From Puccinia triticina (lineage: Eukaryota; Basidiomycota; Pucciniomycetes; Pucciniales; Pucciniaceae): a stretch of 64,000 nt of DNA. Positions within the stretch are counted from its first letter, which is position 1, and each line of letters begins with the position of its first letter. The notes under the pieces are model-generated. The model ran no database searches. It was not told the DNA's origin and saw nothing but the letters and a program-made list of their open reading frames with translations. The stretch spans positions 1,302,001-1,366,000 of the forward strand of contig NC_070572.1 of the NCBI RefSeq assembly GCF_026914185.1. The letters run 5' to 3'. Position numbers and translations under genes: made by a program. This document shows positions 31,441-47,019 of this stretch, one piece after another.

Positions 31441-32134
31441 TTTTTTAGGCCTGACTCTGGCATCTTTTACATGATTCATGTAGGTGGCTTGGACTGCATC
31501 ACAATTATACTTGGGATAAAACGGAATCCAATAGTCCCGGTTGTTGTATTCCTGCCCAGAATATAATCAGCCCATGGCCCACCAAGCAGGAAACGAAAGA
31601 ACTTGACTCACATTGTTTCCCAAATCAAAGGCTTTTACTCTCCCACAGGCAAAGAAGGAGCTGGATTGGCTCCAGAGCACAACAGAGTACCTTTGCAGAT
31701 CCAAGAGGCCCTCTCAAAAGTGGAACTGGGCCACATCATGGAAGAGAATTCAAAAAGGGCCATGGAAGGAGTAACCGTGGAGGCCACACCAAGCCACCCC
31801 CAAAGTGGGAAGTAAAAACTCACCCCCACTGTGGTTACCAAAAAAAAAGTTTGAGTCAAAGAGCAGGGCATTCTTTGTATCTCGATGGGATTTGACTTGA
31901 TGATTCAAACTAATGGTCTTGGCTGATGATCCAGAGCAAATGATTAGTTGGAGATTATTTAAGGAGGAAAAAAATTTCAAGACTCAAGAGGCCAGTACTG
32001 GGTTCAGCTCATCCTTCAAGTTGTGCTTGAGCAAATCACAACCTTCATCCAGCAAGTATGAGACCAATTTTTCTGCCACGCTACAAGATGTTGGGAGGAA
32101 TGCTTTTTTGACCCAGAGGGACAACAAAGAGTAA
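31440..32134. pseudogene. Unrecognised coding remnants on both strands
   Basis: On the minus strand 31560-31445 reads EYNNRDYWIPFYPKYNCDAV..., which looks like a real protein tail. On the plus strand 31905-32134 reads DDPEQMISWRLFKEEKNFKT... to a TAA with a serine-rich end. Neither was assigned to a family and neither has a convincing start. They may be exons of broken genes. Confidence 0.25.
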
Positions 32135-32139
32135 AAACG

Positions 32140-33100
32140 CATCTCATTGTGAGCCCGCACCCCGCGACCTCACCAAACGAGTCACAAGGGTGTCACCAAC
32201 CCGCCTCAGACCGAGTCCTTAGGCCTTGCCAGCCCGCGCCCTCCTAGTCCAGCAGGGAAGGACTAACACTTCCCCTGGACTAGGTGAGCACCCCAATTCC
32301 CCTTTCCCATCCTCTCTCTCTCATCTTCCTTTCTTTCCAATTCTCTATTGTTGTATATACACTACAAACATGGATGAATTGGGGAAGGCATATATTGATC
32401 AAATTATATTGATCTTTTTTTTTTTTTTTTGAGATTTCTCTTTAATTTTTTTCCTTCCTGCAACATCATAACCCTTCTATCATCTCTCTTTCTCTTGATT
32501 TCCCCCTGTCATAGTTTTTGACCATAGTAAAAGCTTCATTTTGTTGCCAGATCAAATAGGTCATTTTTACATACTCATATGAATTATTCCTGAGAAAAAA
32601 TCCAAGTATATTAAAGTCTCAGATTCGTAGAAAAAAAATTCAAGGGTTTCCCCTACAATAATCTAAAATACAAAAAAAAAATCAGAGGTTTTACCTCATA
32701 CAAAAAGGCTGACAAAATGCCGAGGTTTTGCACCAAACCAGACTAATAACAACAACAGAGTCCACACAACACAACCCAAAAGCGCCCGCACCCAGCCACC
32801 TAGCGCAGCAAGCTGACCCACCGTGGCCCAACGCCCATCCCTGTCTAGCAGGGTTAAAAAGCGCTGAGAGGAAGACCCCCAGCCCTAAAACACAAGGGGG
32901 GCCCACAAATATGCCCCGCAGGACTGGGCAATTGCAACAGCGGATGGGGTTGAGACAACCCCTGGCTGGAATTACAGCTCGTGGGTTGCCTGAGGAAAAT
33001 CACACCAAACCCACCTCTCCTTTTATAATCCCTCCTCCTCGCCCCGTTACTCTCAAAACATCCACCCAACAACAATGCAGACCTCGAGCCACGACCATAC
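32140..33100 (-). mobile_element. LTR-like fragment related to 41.97-42.12 kb
   Basis: 32150-32300 reads, on the minus strand, as a clear homologue of 41968-42118 (CTCACCTAGTCCAGGGGAAG ... GGTGAGGTCGCGGGG), the sequence just upstream of the gag at 42155. A TATA-like ATTATAAAAGG lies on the minus strand near 33025. This suggests a solo LTR or 5' fragment of a related Gypsy element; the far edge is not defined. Confidence 0.4.
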
Positions 33101-34118
33101 ACCACCAAAACTCTCGCCACGGGCGTCCTCCAAAGACTGTTGCCCAACCAACCAGCAACAATCCACATCTTGTAACCACGGCTACAACCACTCAAACACG
33201 CCCCCCCCCCCCCCAATGACATACGTGCAACCCAATCAATACCGTCTAACCCTTTGCTCATTGCCCCTGAGCCGGCCTGACCCTTCCAGCCTCACCTCAG
33301 CCCTTGCAACAAGCCCTCAAAGTTTACAGCCCAGCCAAGGCAATATTTTTTTTGCACCATACTCATTTGCCGTGGCCCCTGCGCCACCTACGCCCCCCAC
33401 GCCACCTGACTTGCCCCCCACCCGTCCATTTTTAGAGCTTGACCACACTCAAAACGTACTTGCTAAGGTCATTCACAAAAAATAGGTCTCATGACCACCG
33501 TGCACGCCACATAATTTCTTGTAACTACCTGGGATATGAGCTCATTGAGTGGGAAACATGAGCTTGCGAGTCCATGTGCCGCCGGCGGAACCCAGCGTAA
33601 CTGCTCCAGCCATGAGTCTGGACTTAGCTACATAAGAGTCTTGTGCTTGTTGGCCGCCGTCAATATCATAGGCGCCTGTGACAGTAGGTATACTGCAAGT
33701 GTGGTAAACTCTTTGGTGGTGATCCTGGGTTATCTGGGGTAGTGCTCTGGTGTGCTGAAGTCTGTAGATCCTTCAGATGCGTGGTGGATCCCCACTACAA
33801 AAATTTTCAGAGTTTGATTACATAATCACTTGTGGTTGGCGCACCAAGTGGATTTGCCATGTCACAATAGCGCCAGTGAGATGTAACTCAAGAACTCAAA
33901 GAAGGAGTAGGATTACAGAGAATTGGTATGTTTTAACTAAGGTTAATTTTGCATGAATAAGCAGCATATGGATTTAAAAGAAGGATATTTCTTGAGATAC
34001 AACAGATATAGGATGATTCATATGAATAAGGATAGAAAAGGCAGGCTTTAGGTCAGCTGTACTGACTCTAAGGCTGACACAGGCTCACACCAGGGGTGTA
34101 CCCAGGTTCAAAGTGCCC
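33101..34118. other. No gene recognised
   Basis: Proline/threonine-rich frames at 33.1-33.5 kb look like composition artefacts of C-rich DNA. Nothing is supported between 33.5 and 34.1 kb. Confidence 0.4.
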
Positions 34119-34326
34119 AGCTCTATCAAAGACTAGCACATCAAATCAAATCAATTCAAGTATTCGTATTTGTATTTGATTCGAGTCGAATAATGCCTGG
34201 GCAAATTTAAGCTCAAATATTTGAATAAATTCAAATAATGGCTCAAAGGGGCGCGTAGAGGGCCAATGCAAGCTTTTCTGGGGCCCAAAGGCCCCAGATG
34301 AGTTTGAAAAGGCCCAAAAGTGGGTC

Positions 34327-34590
34327 AGCTACGCTAACCATAGCTTTTAGTGTAGTGTAGCGCAGCGCAAATGTGCTCATTTTTAGTATAGCGTTATCAC
34401 AATTGTGCGCATCTGCGCTGCACTATGCGCACATCTGCGCTGACGCTACGCGCACAGGGTGCAAAGCTATTTTAGCTTTTAGCATAGCGTTAGCACAGAT
34501 ACATTTTAGATTTTAGCGTAGCGTTAGCACAGATACGCGCAATTGCGCTAATGCTAAGCACGCAGGGCGCAAAAGAGCGCGCGCTACGCT
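34327..34590. repeat. Eroded fold-back family copy inside the MITE
   Basis: TCAGCTACGCTAACCATAGC followed by TAGCGTTAGCACAGA-like repeats resembles one half of copy A (16203-16679) with many transitions. No terminal CAACACTGGG is left. Confidence 0.7.
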
Positions 34591-34750
34591 GCGTCCGCCA
34601 CTATAAAAAGTGCGTCCACCACTATCTGTCACTATCAAAAGTGTGTCCGCCACTATCAAAAGTGCGTCCGCCACTATCAAAAGTGTGTCCGGCACTCTGA
34701 ATAGTGCGTCCGCCATTATGAGATATGCCTCCGGCAATATTGTAAGCGTC
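34590..34750. repeat. 22-bp minisatellite
   Basis: About seven units of GTGCGTCCGCCACTATCAAA with small changes; period 21-23. Confidence 0.88.
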
Positions 34751-35054
34751 TTTGGCACCATGATATTTTTGAAGAATGACCTCCTCAAAAATTTATGGCC
34801 CAGAAATGGGCCAAAAGAAGTCAAAAACACAAAAAATGTAATTTTTTGGTGTTTTTAATGTATTTTGGAAGTTTTTCCGTCGAGTACCTCCAAATACTCA
34901 AATATTCGACAAATCAGTATTTGAGGGGCCCAAAAAACATGTTGAATACCACTGTGCTAGTCTTTGAGTTCTATTAACATGTAGCAGCAAATCATTGGTG
35001 TTATTCATCAAGGAAATGAAGGTGGAAGAAACAAGGTCAAACAGAGGTTGCATG

Positions 35055-36189
35055 TTAGATAGAATCTTTTTGTGATTTACAAAGGGTTTTTTCATGTACA
35101 AATTCATCAGTGGTGGATTTCAATTTCTCAGCAGATTTAGCCAGCTTTTCATTTAACTGTACCGAGCAACCATAGTGTGTGTACTCAGCAGTTGATAAAA
35201 GAGGAGCAGGAGGAGGAGTGGTGTAGTGCTTGAATTTGTTTGTCTGCCATAAGACTTCCACAATGCCATTGGAATCGCTCCAGTCAATTAAACAATTGTG
35301 TTGTGGAAACATCAAACCATGCCCAAGTGCATTGGAAGGAGGGGGAATCGGTTCCCCGGTTTTTTTGTTGATGTATGAAAATATACCGTATGTCCACGAA
35401 TTGAGGTCCCGAGAATCTTCATGGCTGGCATTGTGTAAATCATTAAAAGTGACAATGACATTGCCTGCATAGGGCAGATTTTCTTCAAATTCCCGCCACT
35501 CCTGTTGATGCCAGTTTGGAATTCCAAACTTTTGAGCCACTTCAGTATTTTCACGCCAGGCAGACTTGCAAAACGACTGAATTTGGGCTGCAATGATTTT
35601 GCTGAGATCAGGAAGTGTGTTCCACATTTTGGTATCCTTTCTTGATTCCGAATCTGAAAGCGGGCAAAGTGCGTAGGTGCTTGTAACATGGAGAAAGTTT
35701 ACTGGTGCAACCAAGAGTCCAAGGAAAGAAAAAAGAGAAAGAGCTCACCACCCAATTTGCCCTCATCACACCCTTGCTGAAACCCAATCCCACGCATTGA
35801 ACCACCTAGCATGTTTGGGTCTTTGGTAAGTGGGTTCCGATTGAGAGCCATCTTGAAAAACGTCTGGATAATTTGGAAGAGCTGGTAGAAAACTTCTGTT
35901 TGTGGATTCTCAAATGAATGAGTTTCTAGAAGGAAGTGAGGAATGTTACCAGGAGTTTGGACCTTTTGGGCAGTCTTTGGTCCAGGTATTGGAAGCCGCA
36001 TAAAAGGTCGTCGTCCCGGGTTTTCCTTGGTTGGAAGAGAAACAAGGATATGATGGTAGTCCTTTTCGGAATCCCGTGCCGATCCCCTCTTCCGCTTTGC
36101 CAATCTCTTCTCCGCCAGACTAGAGTACTTTGGGGGAGGTTGATGGCGTTTTGGACCATGAAATTTATTGGACTTGTTGAGATTCTCTT

Positions 36190-36217
<28 letters not shown>
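35055..36217 (-). CDS. Tet-like 2OG-Fe(II) oxygenase domain protein
   Basis: Two exons (36217-35749 and 35701-35055) join in phase to about 371 residues with no stops. The N-terminus is basic (RLAKRKRGSARDSEKDYHHI). Middle: MALNRNPLTKDPNMLGGSMR, a strongly conserved block in the Tet-like proteins that are expanded in rusts and other basidiomycetes. C-terminal half: the double-stranded beta-helix with FNDLHNASHEDSRD (H-x-D iron ligands in SHED), WTYGIFSYINKKTGEPIPPP, GHGLMFPQHNCLIDW and IVEVLWQTNKFKHYTT (distal His). Members of the Tet/JBP group oxidise 5-methylcytosine in DNA; in fungi many are linked to transposons. The ATG at 36217 is the first in frame; earlier exons cannot be excluded. 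It lies directly downstream of the USP7-type gene on the same strand. Substrate here is unknown. Confidence 0.8.
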
Positions 36218-39972
<3,755 letters not shown>

Positions 39973-39983
39973 TGGAAGTTGAC

Positions 39984-40789
39984 ACTGCGAGCTATGTGCT
40001 TTGGTCCTTACGCCTCCTCCTGGCCCCTTTGACCAGGCTGAGACAACGTTGCCCTGGTTTCAACTTTTGGCGTCTGGTTTCAACTCTCAATTCCCATCCT
40101 ACATACACCACGGAACGCGTCCAACGGCGGTTTGATGTGAGCGCCGAGGTGTGGCCGACCTCCCCGATTGGGATCCCAGCATTCCATTCCTTGCAACCGC
40201 CGCGACTTGGCTTTCTGGGGCCTGGCCCGTTTGGCTGAGTTGACGTATTATAAAATGAAGCAGGGGACCATTGCTTACGACACAGCACTATTGGCTACCA
40301 ACGTGGCCCTTTTGCGGGAGGAATATACGATCCCCTTAGGCGCAGAAAAGACGGCCAAGCCTGGCGCACCTCAGCTGATCATCTTTGCAGAACAAGGAGG
40401 CGTCCTTTTGTCCGGTTGCAGCTCTCAAAAGACGCTTGGCTGAAATCAGCTCCACCATAACATCCCTTTTTGGCTATCAAGAGGGGATCACACGCTTCCA
40501 TCTTACCAGAAGCTGGGTATCAACTCGAACCCAAGCACTCCTGGCACAGGAAGCCAAGTTTTGTGCGCAACTGCTCATGGACATAGGAAATTGTTTTAAG
40601 GTGCAAGGCCCTCCCTCCAGTCGGGGTCGCTTTGCAACCAGCCAAATGCTGCACGCCCACATTGAGGCTGGGACTTGTGTTAAGGTTGCAATCACCCACA
40701 CCTCGCCCACCCGCCTCCCTCTCACTGCCAGCAGCCAGCTCCCGCCCTTCGACCATCCACACCATCCACAAACCAGCCTCCTGCAACCC
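39984..40789 (+). pseudogene. DIRS/Crypton-like tyrosine recombinase remnant
   Basis: Two overlapping frames are needed. 40168-40443 gives LAFWGLARLAELTYYKMKQG and a following strand-rich segment. After a shift near 40390-40410 the frame 40385 gives FCPVAALKRRLAEISSTITS and LFGYQEGITRFHLTRSWVST. This matches the core of tyrosine recombinases in basidiomycete retroelements; the arginine of ARLAEL is the likely first catalytic Arg. The His-x-x-Arg and Tyr part is not recognisable. Homology ends at the LTR that starts at 40790. Upstream (39984-40160) has only scattered frames. Confidence 0.6.
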
Positions 40790-41238
40790 TGTCAAACTCA
40801 GGACAACAACCGACAAAACAAAAAGAAAACAAAAAATCAAAAAGAAAAAAATATGTAGTTATGGGGTTGCGATGTTAGTCGGAAACAAACAATAGAAACA
40901 GATCCCTTTGAAGATTATGATATAGTTCCCTTATTTACGAACCTCTACACAGAAACACTCATTTAGATAATCTATCTTTCTTAAAGAATTCTCTCGAATA
41001 TAAATAGTCCCTTCAGATTGTAAACTTTTTCCTTTTTTCTCAAGAGACTTATTTTGTTATATCCTCTTATCTTTCAAAAATCATCGACAAAATTCCAAAA
41101 AGAAAGCAACATCATTTTATATTTCGCATCTTGTAAAATTCAATACAAGAGTTACGCTTGTGTCAGAAGTCAGAAAAAGTTTAAGTCAGAAAGTAAAATA
41201 GTTTAAAGTCAAAGTGCAAAAGTAGTGGTTTCTTTACA
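40790..41238 (+). repeat. 5' LTR of Gypsy element 2
   Basis: Starts TGTCAAACTCAGGACAACAA and ends ...GTTTCTTTACA, 449 bp. It matches 48738-49394 with few differences once the inserted element there is removed. Confidence 0.88.
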
Positions 41239-42154
41239 TTATAAGTCTCTCATAAACAAAGCCAAGTAAAAGTCTCCCTTTAGATAGATTTTTGTCTCAA
41301 AGCATATTTAGAACTCTCTTGTGTATTCCAGCAATCTTCAACATTTCTTTTAGTCAAAATTCCGTCTTATTCTCTTGAAAATCTACCAGAGGGAGGTTCC
41401 AATGCATCGGGATCTTCCACCCCAGTCTCAGGGTGGTTTTCGCCGACGACATCGCCAAACTATAACTCTACATCCTTTTCCTCTTCCCTGTTATGTCACT
41501 CCACCTTACTAGACCGCCTTACTCCCAATTCTCCGACTCACCGTTCTCGAAATTTGAATTTTTCCCGCGAAGCTCCCCTGCATCAACCAGCAATTTCCAA
41601 TATCTCTTCCCACGTTTGGGGGGCGTCATCACCTCTCTTGCGCACCTTGGGTCACCGCCTTCCAAACCATTCACTTCTTCGTTCTCGGCTCCTCCATTTC
41701 CAACTTAGACGCAACGCACAGGAATTGTCCGACGCGACGGAGAAATTTCATAATCAGATCATTCAACATTTCACTAATCCTGCACACAATTGTAAGCTCG
41801 TGACCGAGCTTCACTGATCTGGGCGTCTGTGGGTCACAATGGGGCGCGATACAAGGTCTAACCTTGGAGGGAACACTTCTGGAACCTAACTAGGGATGCA
41901 TTGCAATCTAGTCCACGGGAAGTGCCAGTACTTCCCTGCTGTATTTACAATAGAGATGAGGAAGAGGAAATGCTCACCTAGTCCAGGGGAAGTGTCAGTA
42001 CTTCCCTGCTGGACTAGGAGGGCGCAGGCCAACGAGGTCTAAGAACTCGGTCCGAGGTGATTTGGTGACACCCTCGTGATTCCTTTGGTGAGGTCGCGGG
42101 GCGTGAGCTCACAACAATCCTCTTTGTAACAGTGAAACCAATATTGCCTTACCA
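41239..42154 (+). other. Gypsy element 2 leader, no supported gene
   Basis: The region between the LTR and gag start. 41968-42118 (CCTAGTCCAGGGGAAG ... GAGGTCGCGGGG) recurs inverted at 32150-32300. Short frames such as 41493-41708 have no recognisable motif. A 36-base internal near-duplicate (CCTAGTCCAGGGGAAGTGTC; CTAGTCCACGGGAAGTGCCA) occurs at about 41911 and 41977. Confidence 0.45.
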
Positions 42155-43396
42155 ATGGACCAGTCAACACATCAGCAAGATTTGACACCGGCCAATGCGG
42201 ATCATCAAGCTGCTCCGATGTCTTTGGACCAACAACAGGCACCCGGGGGATTGGAACAACGGATGGATTGCATGGCGACGAGCTTGGAGGTGTTGATATC
42301 GATCATGAAGGATACTCACCGCCTTCAACACCCTTCCCCGCCAGAGATGTCCTTTGGTGCACCCTCTGCGGCACCTTTCATGGATGGACCAAATTTTGCG
42401 CGCTTGGGATTTGTTCCGAATCCGGCAGCGCCGATTCCACAGTTAGGCAAAGGCAAGACTTACCAGTCAGCGGGTGGGCGTACTCAACAGGGCAGACCTA
42501 TGCCTTTCCCTTCCCACGATCATCAAGCAGCGGAGCACAGTAGTCAAGAGCAGGCAAGAGTTTACCACAAACCCCCTAAGATTGCTGAATTATGGTTTTC
42601 TGGCGATTCGAAGCAGTTGGCCCCTTTCCTTTGACGAGTCAGAGATTTCTTGTATCCCCAAGAAGCGTTCTTCATCTCTCAAGCTCGGATGATAGTTTTG
42701 AATTGGCGGCATTTTGGTTACCAACCAGGAGAAGTGCACAATGAACCGAGCCCGGCTGAAAACTGGTATAACTCGTTGGTCACAATGAATGCTTGCGCTC
42801 AGGGAATCAGTGATTTGTATGCCGACTTGGATCGATTACCATTTTGTCACACTAACCTGCTCACCGTGAAGTCTTTTGAGGCGGGTCTCATAGCGGTGTT
42901 TGGGTATAAGTTTCAGGCGGACACGGAGAAGAGAGCGTTGGCGGCGTGTAAGCAAGGAAAACAGTCGGTGGTGGAATACAATGCACGGTATGCATCTTTG
43001 TGCCAGATGGTGATGACTACGGAGGAGGCAATGATGGACAAATATGTGGAGGGCCTGAACTTTGACACCATCAATTGGGCTATGTCAGAGCGTTGGTTGA
43101 CCAAGCCGAAATTGGCAGGAAAGATGGCTATGGCTCTCTTGGCGGCACAACAATTGGAATCGCTTGCAAGGGCCCCAAATAAGTCCAGCAAGACTTCTTC
43201 CAATCACTCTCACTCCTCCTCTTTCCCCATTGCTCACTCACCTACCCTCTTCTACCAACATCCAAACTCGTCAGCACGGGCTCCGGAGGCAATGGACATC
43301 GATGCAACTTCCACCTTTTGGTCTCCTCGAACACCGGAACAGCGCTTTGAAGCGTTATTTTGCACGGTCTGTATGGCCCAACGAGCTTGTTTTTGA
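42155..43396 (+). pseudogene. Gypsy element 2 gag
   Basis: Gag starts at ATG 42155 (MDQSTHQQDLTPANADHQAA). A single in-frame TGA at 42632-42634 (context TTGA) splits it from FLYPQEAFFISQARMIVLNW..., the retrotransposon gag helical domain (WYNSLV, FEAGLIAVFGYKF, QSVVEYNARYASL). A second TGA at 43394-43396, also TTGA, follows CTVCMAQRACF, which begins the zinc knuckle. Both are consistent with former CGA arginine codons. Confidence 0.85.
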
Positions 43397-43576
43397 TGTC
43401 TTCAGCAAATGTCTCCACCCAATCACACCAATGTGTACAACTGTCCCAATCAAGCGGTATCAGCCCAGGCCAGAAAGAAGTTCGTGGATCAATACCAGAA
43501 CTTGGTTCCAAAACAGGTGGCGGAAGTGTCCTATGGTTTGCAGGCCCCGGGCGAGAGCATCATTCGTTGATGACCA

Positions 43577-45593
43577 TTGTATCCGGAAGGGCCGCCTCCG
43601 GCTCCCCAAATTCCACAGCATCCCAGTTGGACTTGGAACGGAGCGGACACACCTCTTCCTCAGACCATTCCGCCATCGGTGCAGCCACCCTTGACCCAAT
43701 CAGAAACTCCTTTTGGTTTTGACGAGCCCCAGGACAAGCTCGAAAAAGTTCCAGTGGCTACGGTCCAGGTGCAACTGGATGTCTCCAAGGCGGGTCAAAT
43801 TCTAATCCCGGTTGCTTTTCAGACTCCTTCAGCGGGGTCCGTTATTGCAGTTGCTAAGGTTTTGGTCGACACTGGATCCATGGCGAACTTCATCAGTGAC
43901 CGATTCGTCAAGGACAATGAACTACACTCTTGACGACGCAAGACTCCGATTCTTTGCGTGGGATTCTATGGGAAAGAAGAGGTGGGCGGTATGGTTACGC
44001 ATGATTGGGCAGGATCGATAACGGTCTCATCAATTGAAAATCAGCCGATTTGATTGAAGAGCTTGTTTGGCATCACTCGTTTGGGATCCGTCGATGCGAT
44101 TTTTGGTCTGCCATGGGTGGATCGACAGTCTTGGTTCACATCGGGCAGTATGCAAGGACACCGTTTTTCCTTAGGTTCGACTCAAGTCTCTGTCATAGAT
44201 TCATCGGATCTTGGGGGAGGACTTGAAGGTAAAGTCGAGTCATTTAGTTGTATCACATCCTTTCCTTCTCCATCTTCTCCATCCTTTTCACTTCCTAAGG
44301 AGTTTCAACTGTTTACTAATGTGTTTCTTCCACAGGATAATTGTACTTTACCCCCACATTGTGATATGGATATCCAAATCAATCTGCGAGATGGAGCAGT
44401 TTCTCCATTTGGGGGTTTGTATAATTTATCTGTAGTAGAGTTAGCGCAGTTAAAGGAATACATTGATGAGAATTTGAAGAAAGGTTTTATCAGAGTTTCT
44501 TCTTCCATTGCAGCAGTGCCAATATTCTTTGTGACAGTACCGGGTAAGAAGCCGCGTCCGTGTGTGGATTATAGAGGTTTGAACTCAATGACAGTAAGAG
44601 ATAGTTATCCCATTCCCATTTTGGGGCAATTGTTAAGCAGGGGTGTGAGTTTTTTACTAATATTGATTTGAAATCAGCATTTAATTTGCTAAGGGTAAAA
44701 GAAGGACATTAGTGGAAGACGGCTTTCAGAAGGCCTTGGGGTTTTTATGAATATTTGGTAATGCCATTTGGCTTGGCCAATGCTTTGGCTTGTTTCCAAC
44801 GTTTCATTCAATTTTTTCTCCTGGAAGTTTTGCATGTGTCGTGTTTTGTATATATTGATGACATATTGGTTTTTTCAAAAGACAGAGACAAACATACTCG
44901 ACACGTGAAACAGGTTTTGATGAAACTTCAGGAAAATCATCTGTTTGCCTTACCCGAAAAATGTTCATTTTACGTTGACAAAGTTTCCTTTTTGGGTTTT
45001 GATATTTCTCCTGAAGGGATAAAAATGGATCCAGCAAAACTCAATACAGTAACTCAATGGCCGTACCCTGAGTCAGTTTGTCAGTTACAGAAGTTTTTGG
45101 GGTTTGCAAACTTCTATTGCAAGTTCATACATTGATTTTTGGAAATCACGGCACCGCTCACAGCATTGACGAAAAAAGGTGTGGATGTATCAAAACAGTT
45201 AGGAAATGACAAATGTCGTCATTCTTTTTCATTTCTAAAGACGTGCTTTACAAAAGCCCCACCATTGATGCATTTTGATTTCTTGAAAAAGAGAATTTTA
45301 TTTGTAGACAGTTCAAAATACGCTATCTTGGGAGTCTTGTATCAACCGGATGAACAGGGACATCTCCACCCAGTGTCTTTTTTGTCACGAAAGCTGACAG
45401 CGCGTGAATCTTCATGGCAGGTGCACGATCAGGAGTTATATGCGGTGGTTTCAGCATTCCAGGAATGGCGGGCATGGTTAATCGACACCAGTGATCCTGT
45501 GGTGGTAATGTCCGATCACGCAAATCTGCGGTTCTTTATGACTAAAAACAATCTTTCAGATTGACAGGCTTGATGGGCGTCTCAACTTTCTTT
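43577..45593 (+). pseudogene. Gypsy element 2 protease, reverse transcriptase and RNase H
   Basis: Protease: VLVDTGSMANFI near 43870, then TGA 43931. Linker and RT: FGLPWVDRQSWF, then PCVDYRGLNSMTVRDSYPIP, a one-base shift near 44650, TNIDLKSAFNL, a TAG at about 44710 in place of a conserved acidic codon, MPFGLANALACFQRF and the catalytic YIDDILVFSK box near 44855-44880. The thumb ends LGFANFYCKFIH before TGA 45133. RNase H: LFVDSSKYAILGVLY, HPVSFLSRKL, DQELYAVV, MSDHANLRFF, then TGA codons at 45562 and 45571. RT active-site aspartates are kept. At least five of the stops are in TTGA context. Confidence 0.87.
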
Positions 45594-45727
45594 GTTCCAT
45601 TTTGTCATACAACATGTGTCAGGCAAAGAGAATCCGGCGGATCCGGCAACAAGGCGCCCAGATTTCATTTCGGATGACGGTGTGGAACTCCAACCGGTGC
45701 TGGGCCATTGGCAGTTACTGGAACTTG

Positions 45728-46199
45728 CAACACTGGGTTGCTACGCTACGCTACGCTATTTCAGCGCTACGCGTGAGCCTAGCGGCAAAAAGCGCCCATC
45801 TATTTTGCATAGCGTTAGCGCGCTGTTAGCGCGGCTACGCTGCGCTAATTTTCAGCGGCGCTAACAGCGCGCCAATTCTTTGTTAGCGTTAGCGCACCGC
45901 TACAGTCGCTACGCTACGCTGCGCTGCGCTACAGCGCTTTTAGCGGAAAAAAATCCCTTTTTTCCCGCTAAAGGCACTGTAGCGCAGCGTAGCGCGCGCT
46001 CTTTTGCGCCCTGCATGTGTAGCGTTAGCGCAATTGCGCGCATCTGCGCTAACACTACGCTATCAGCTAAAATAGCTGCGCACCGCGTGCGCGTAGCGTT
46101 AGCACATATGCGTGCAATTGCGCTAACGCTACACTAAAAAATAGCGCATTTGCGCTACGCTACGCTAACCGCTATGGTTAGCGTAGCGACCCAGTGTTG
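45728..46199. mobile_element. Fold-back element, copy B
   Basis: Ends are CAACACTGGGTTGCTACGCT and ...GCGACCCAGTGTTG, 472 bp. The body is the reverse complement of copy A in order of features (GCTATTTCAGCGCTACGCG near the left end; TAACCGCTATGGTTAGCG near the right). The flanks (GGAACTTG and CTGGAAGG) do not form a clean duplication, so this copy may have been captured by rearrangement. Confidence 0.85.
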
Positions 46200-47000
46200 C
46201 TGGAAGGGAATGTTGCGCTGTGCGCTGCCTTCACGGTGGTCCGGGAAACTGAGGATTCTGGGAGTCAAGGGGGGTAGCGTTGGGAAGGCGGATTTATGAG
46301 AGACGATGGAAAGTAGATTTCCGTCGGCGGTGGTTTTGATATTGAGAATCTAGGCAAAGGAAGCCGGCGAACTGAGACAGAAGGAAGTGATCTAAAGGAA
46401 GGGAATCTGGAAGAGGATTGGCGCGGGCTGAGAGGTGAACTCAGAAGCTCCGCGAGTATATCAGCAAACAAGGGATCAATAAACTTTAGATTTGGGATTC
46501 TTTGGAGTGATGGATGATCTGAGACCAAGTTTTTTTCTTATGGTTCAGACGAAGTCCATGCTGCCCCATCATCTGAGTTTGAACTGAACTCAGACTCCGG
46601 GGACTGTGACATGCTGCAGACAAGTCATCATACACCCGCGCGCACAAGCGCGCAACAACAACCAGAAGAAAACAGAAGGAAAAAAGAAAACAAAACACAG
46701 AAACAAGGAAAGCACAGTGATAGGAGGCAGAAAAAAAGAACAGAAACCAGAAACCAAACAAGGAAATAAAACCCACAGCAGGCGTTGTGTTAGGACCAAG
46801 AAAAGATGGTGAGCTGAAAGGGATTAGGGGTGGAAATCTGAGAAGAGGGAAAAAAAAAAGAAAGGGGAAAGGGAAAAGAGTTTTAAGAAGGGGAGAGTTG
46901 GAGGAATGAGCAAGGTTGGAGTGTCTGAATCTTGAGGATCTTGACGCTTTGAGGGGGGGGGAAATTCTTGAGGCTTGATGATCTTGCTGCCGCTGCGTCT
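46200..47000 (-). repeat. Dispersed LTR-like repeat, related to 29.47-30.12 kb
   Basis: Collinear similarity with the middle of the second hAT element: GGTGGTCCGG, GGCGGTGGTT, a TTTGAACT.AACTCAGACTCCGGGGA stretch, GTGTTAGGACCAAGAA and a TCTTGAGGATCTTGA end. It separates RNase H from integrase in Gypsy element 2. Orientation is guessed from an ACAAGATCATCAAG-type leader on the minus strand. Confidence 0.6.
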
Positions 47001-47019
47001 CAAATGGGAAAATGATTGA

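Larger units (their letters stand above)
34127..34966. mobile_element. hAT-type MITE, 840 bp, with internal fold-back and minisatellite
   Basis: Ends are CAAAGACTAGCACA and TGTGCTAGTCTTTG, flanked by AGCTCTAT (34119-34126) and AGTTCTAT (34967-34974), an 8-bp duplication with one mismatch. The flanking DNA inside is A/T-rich (TTTGATTCGAGTCGAATAA). The middle holds a degenerate GCGTTAGC tract and a 22-bp minisatellite. Confidence 0.82.

Noticed and set aside
32728..33485. Proline/threonine/histidine-rich plus-strand frames
   Set aside because: C-rich composition keeps several frames open at once; no conserved motif or start context.
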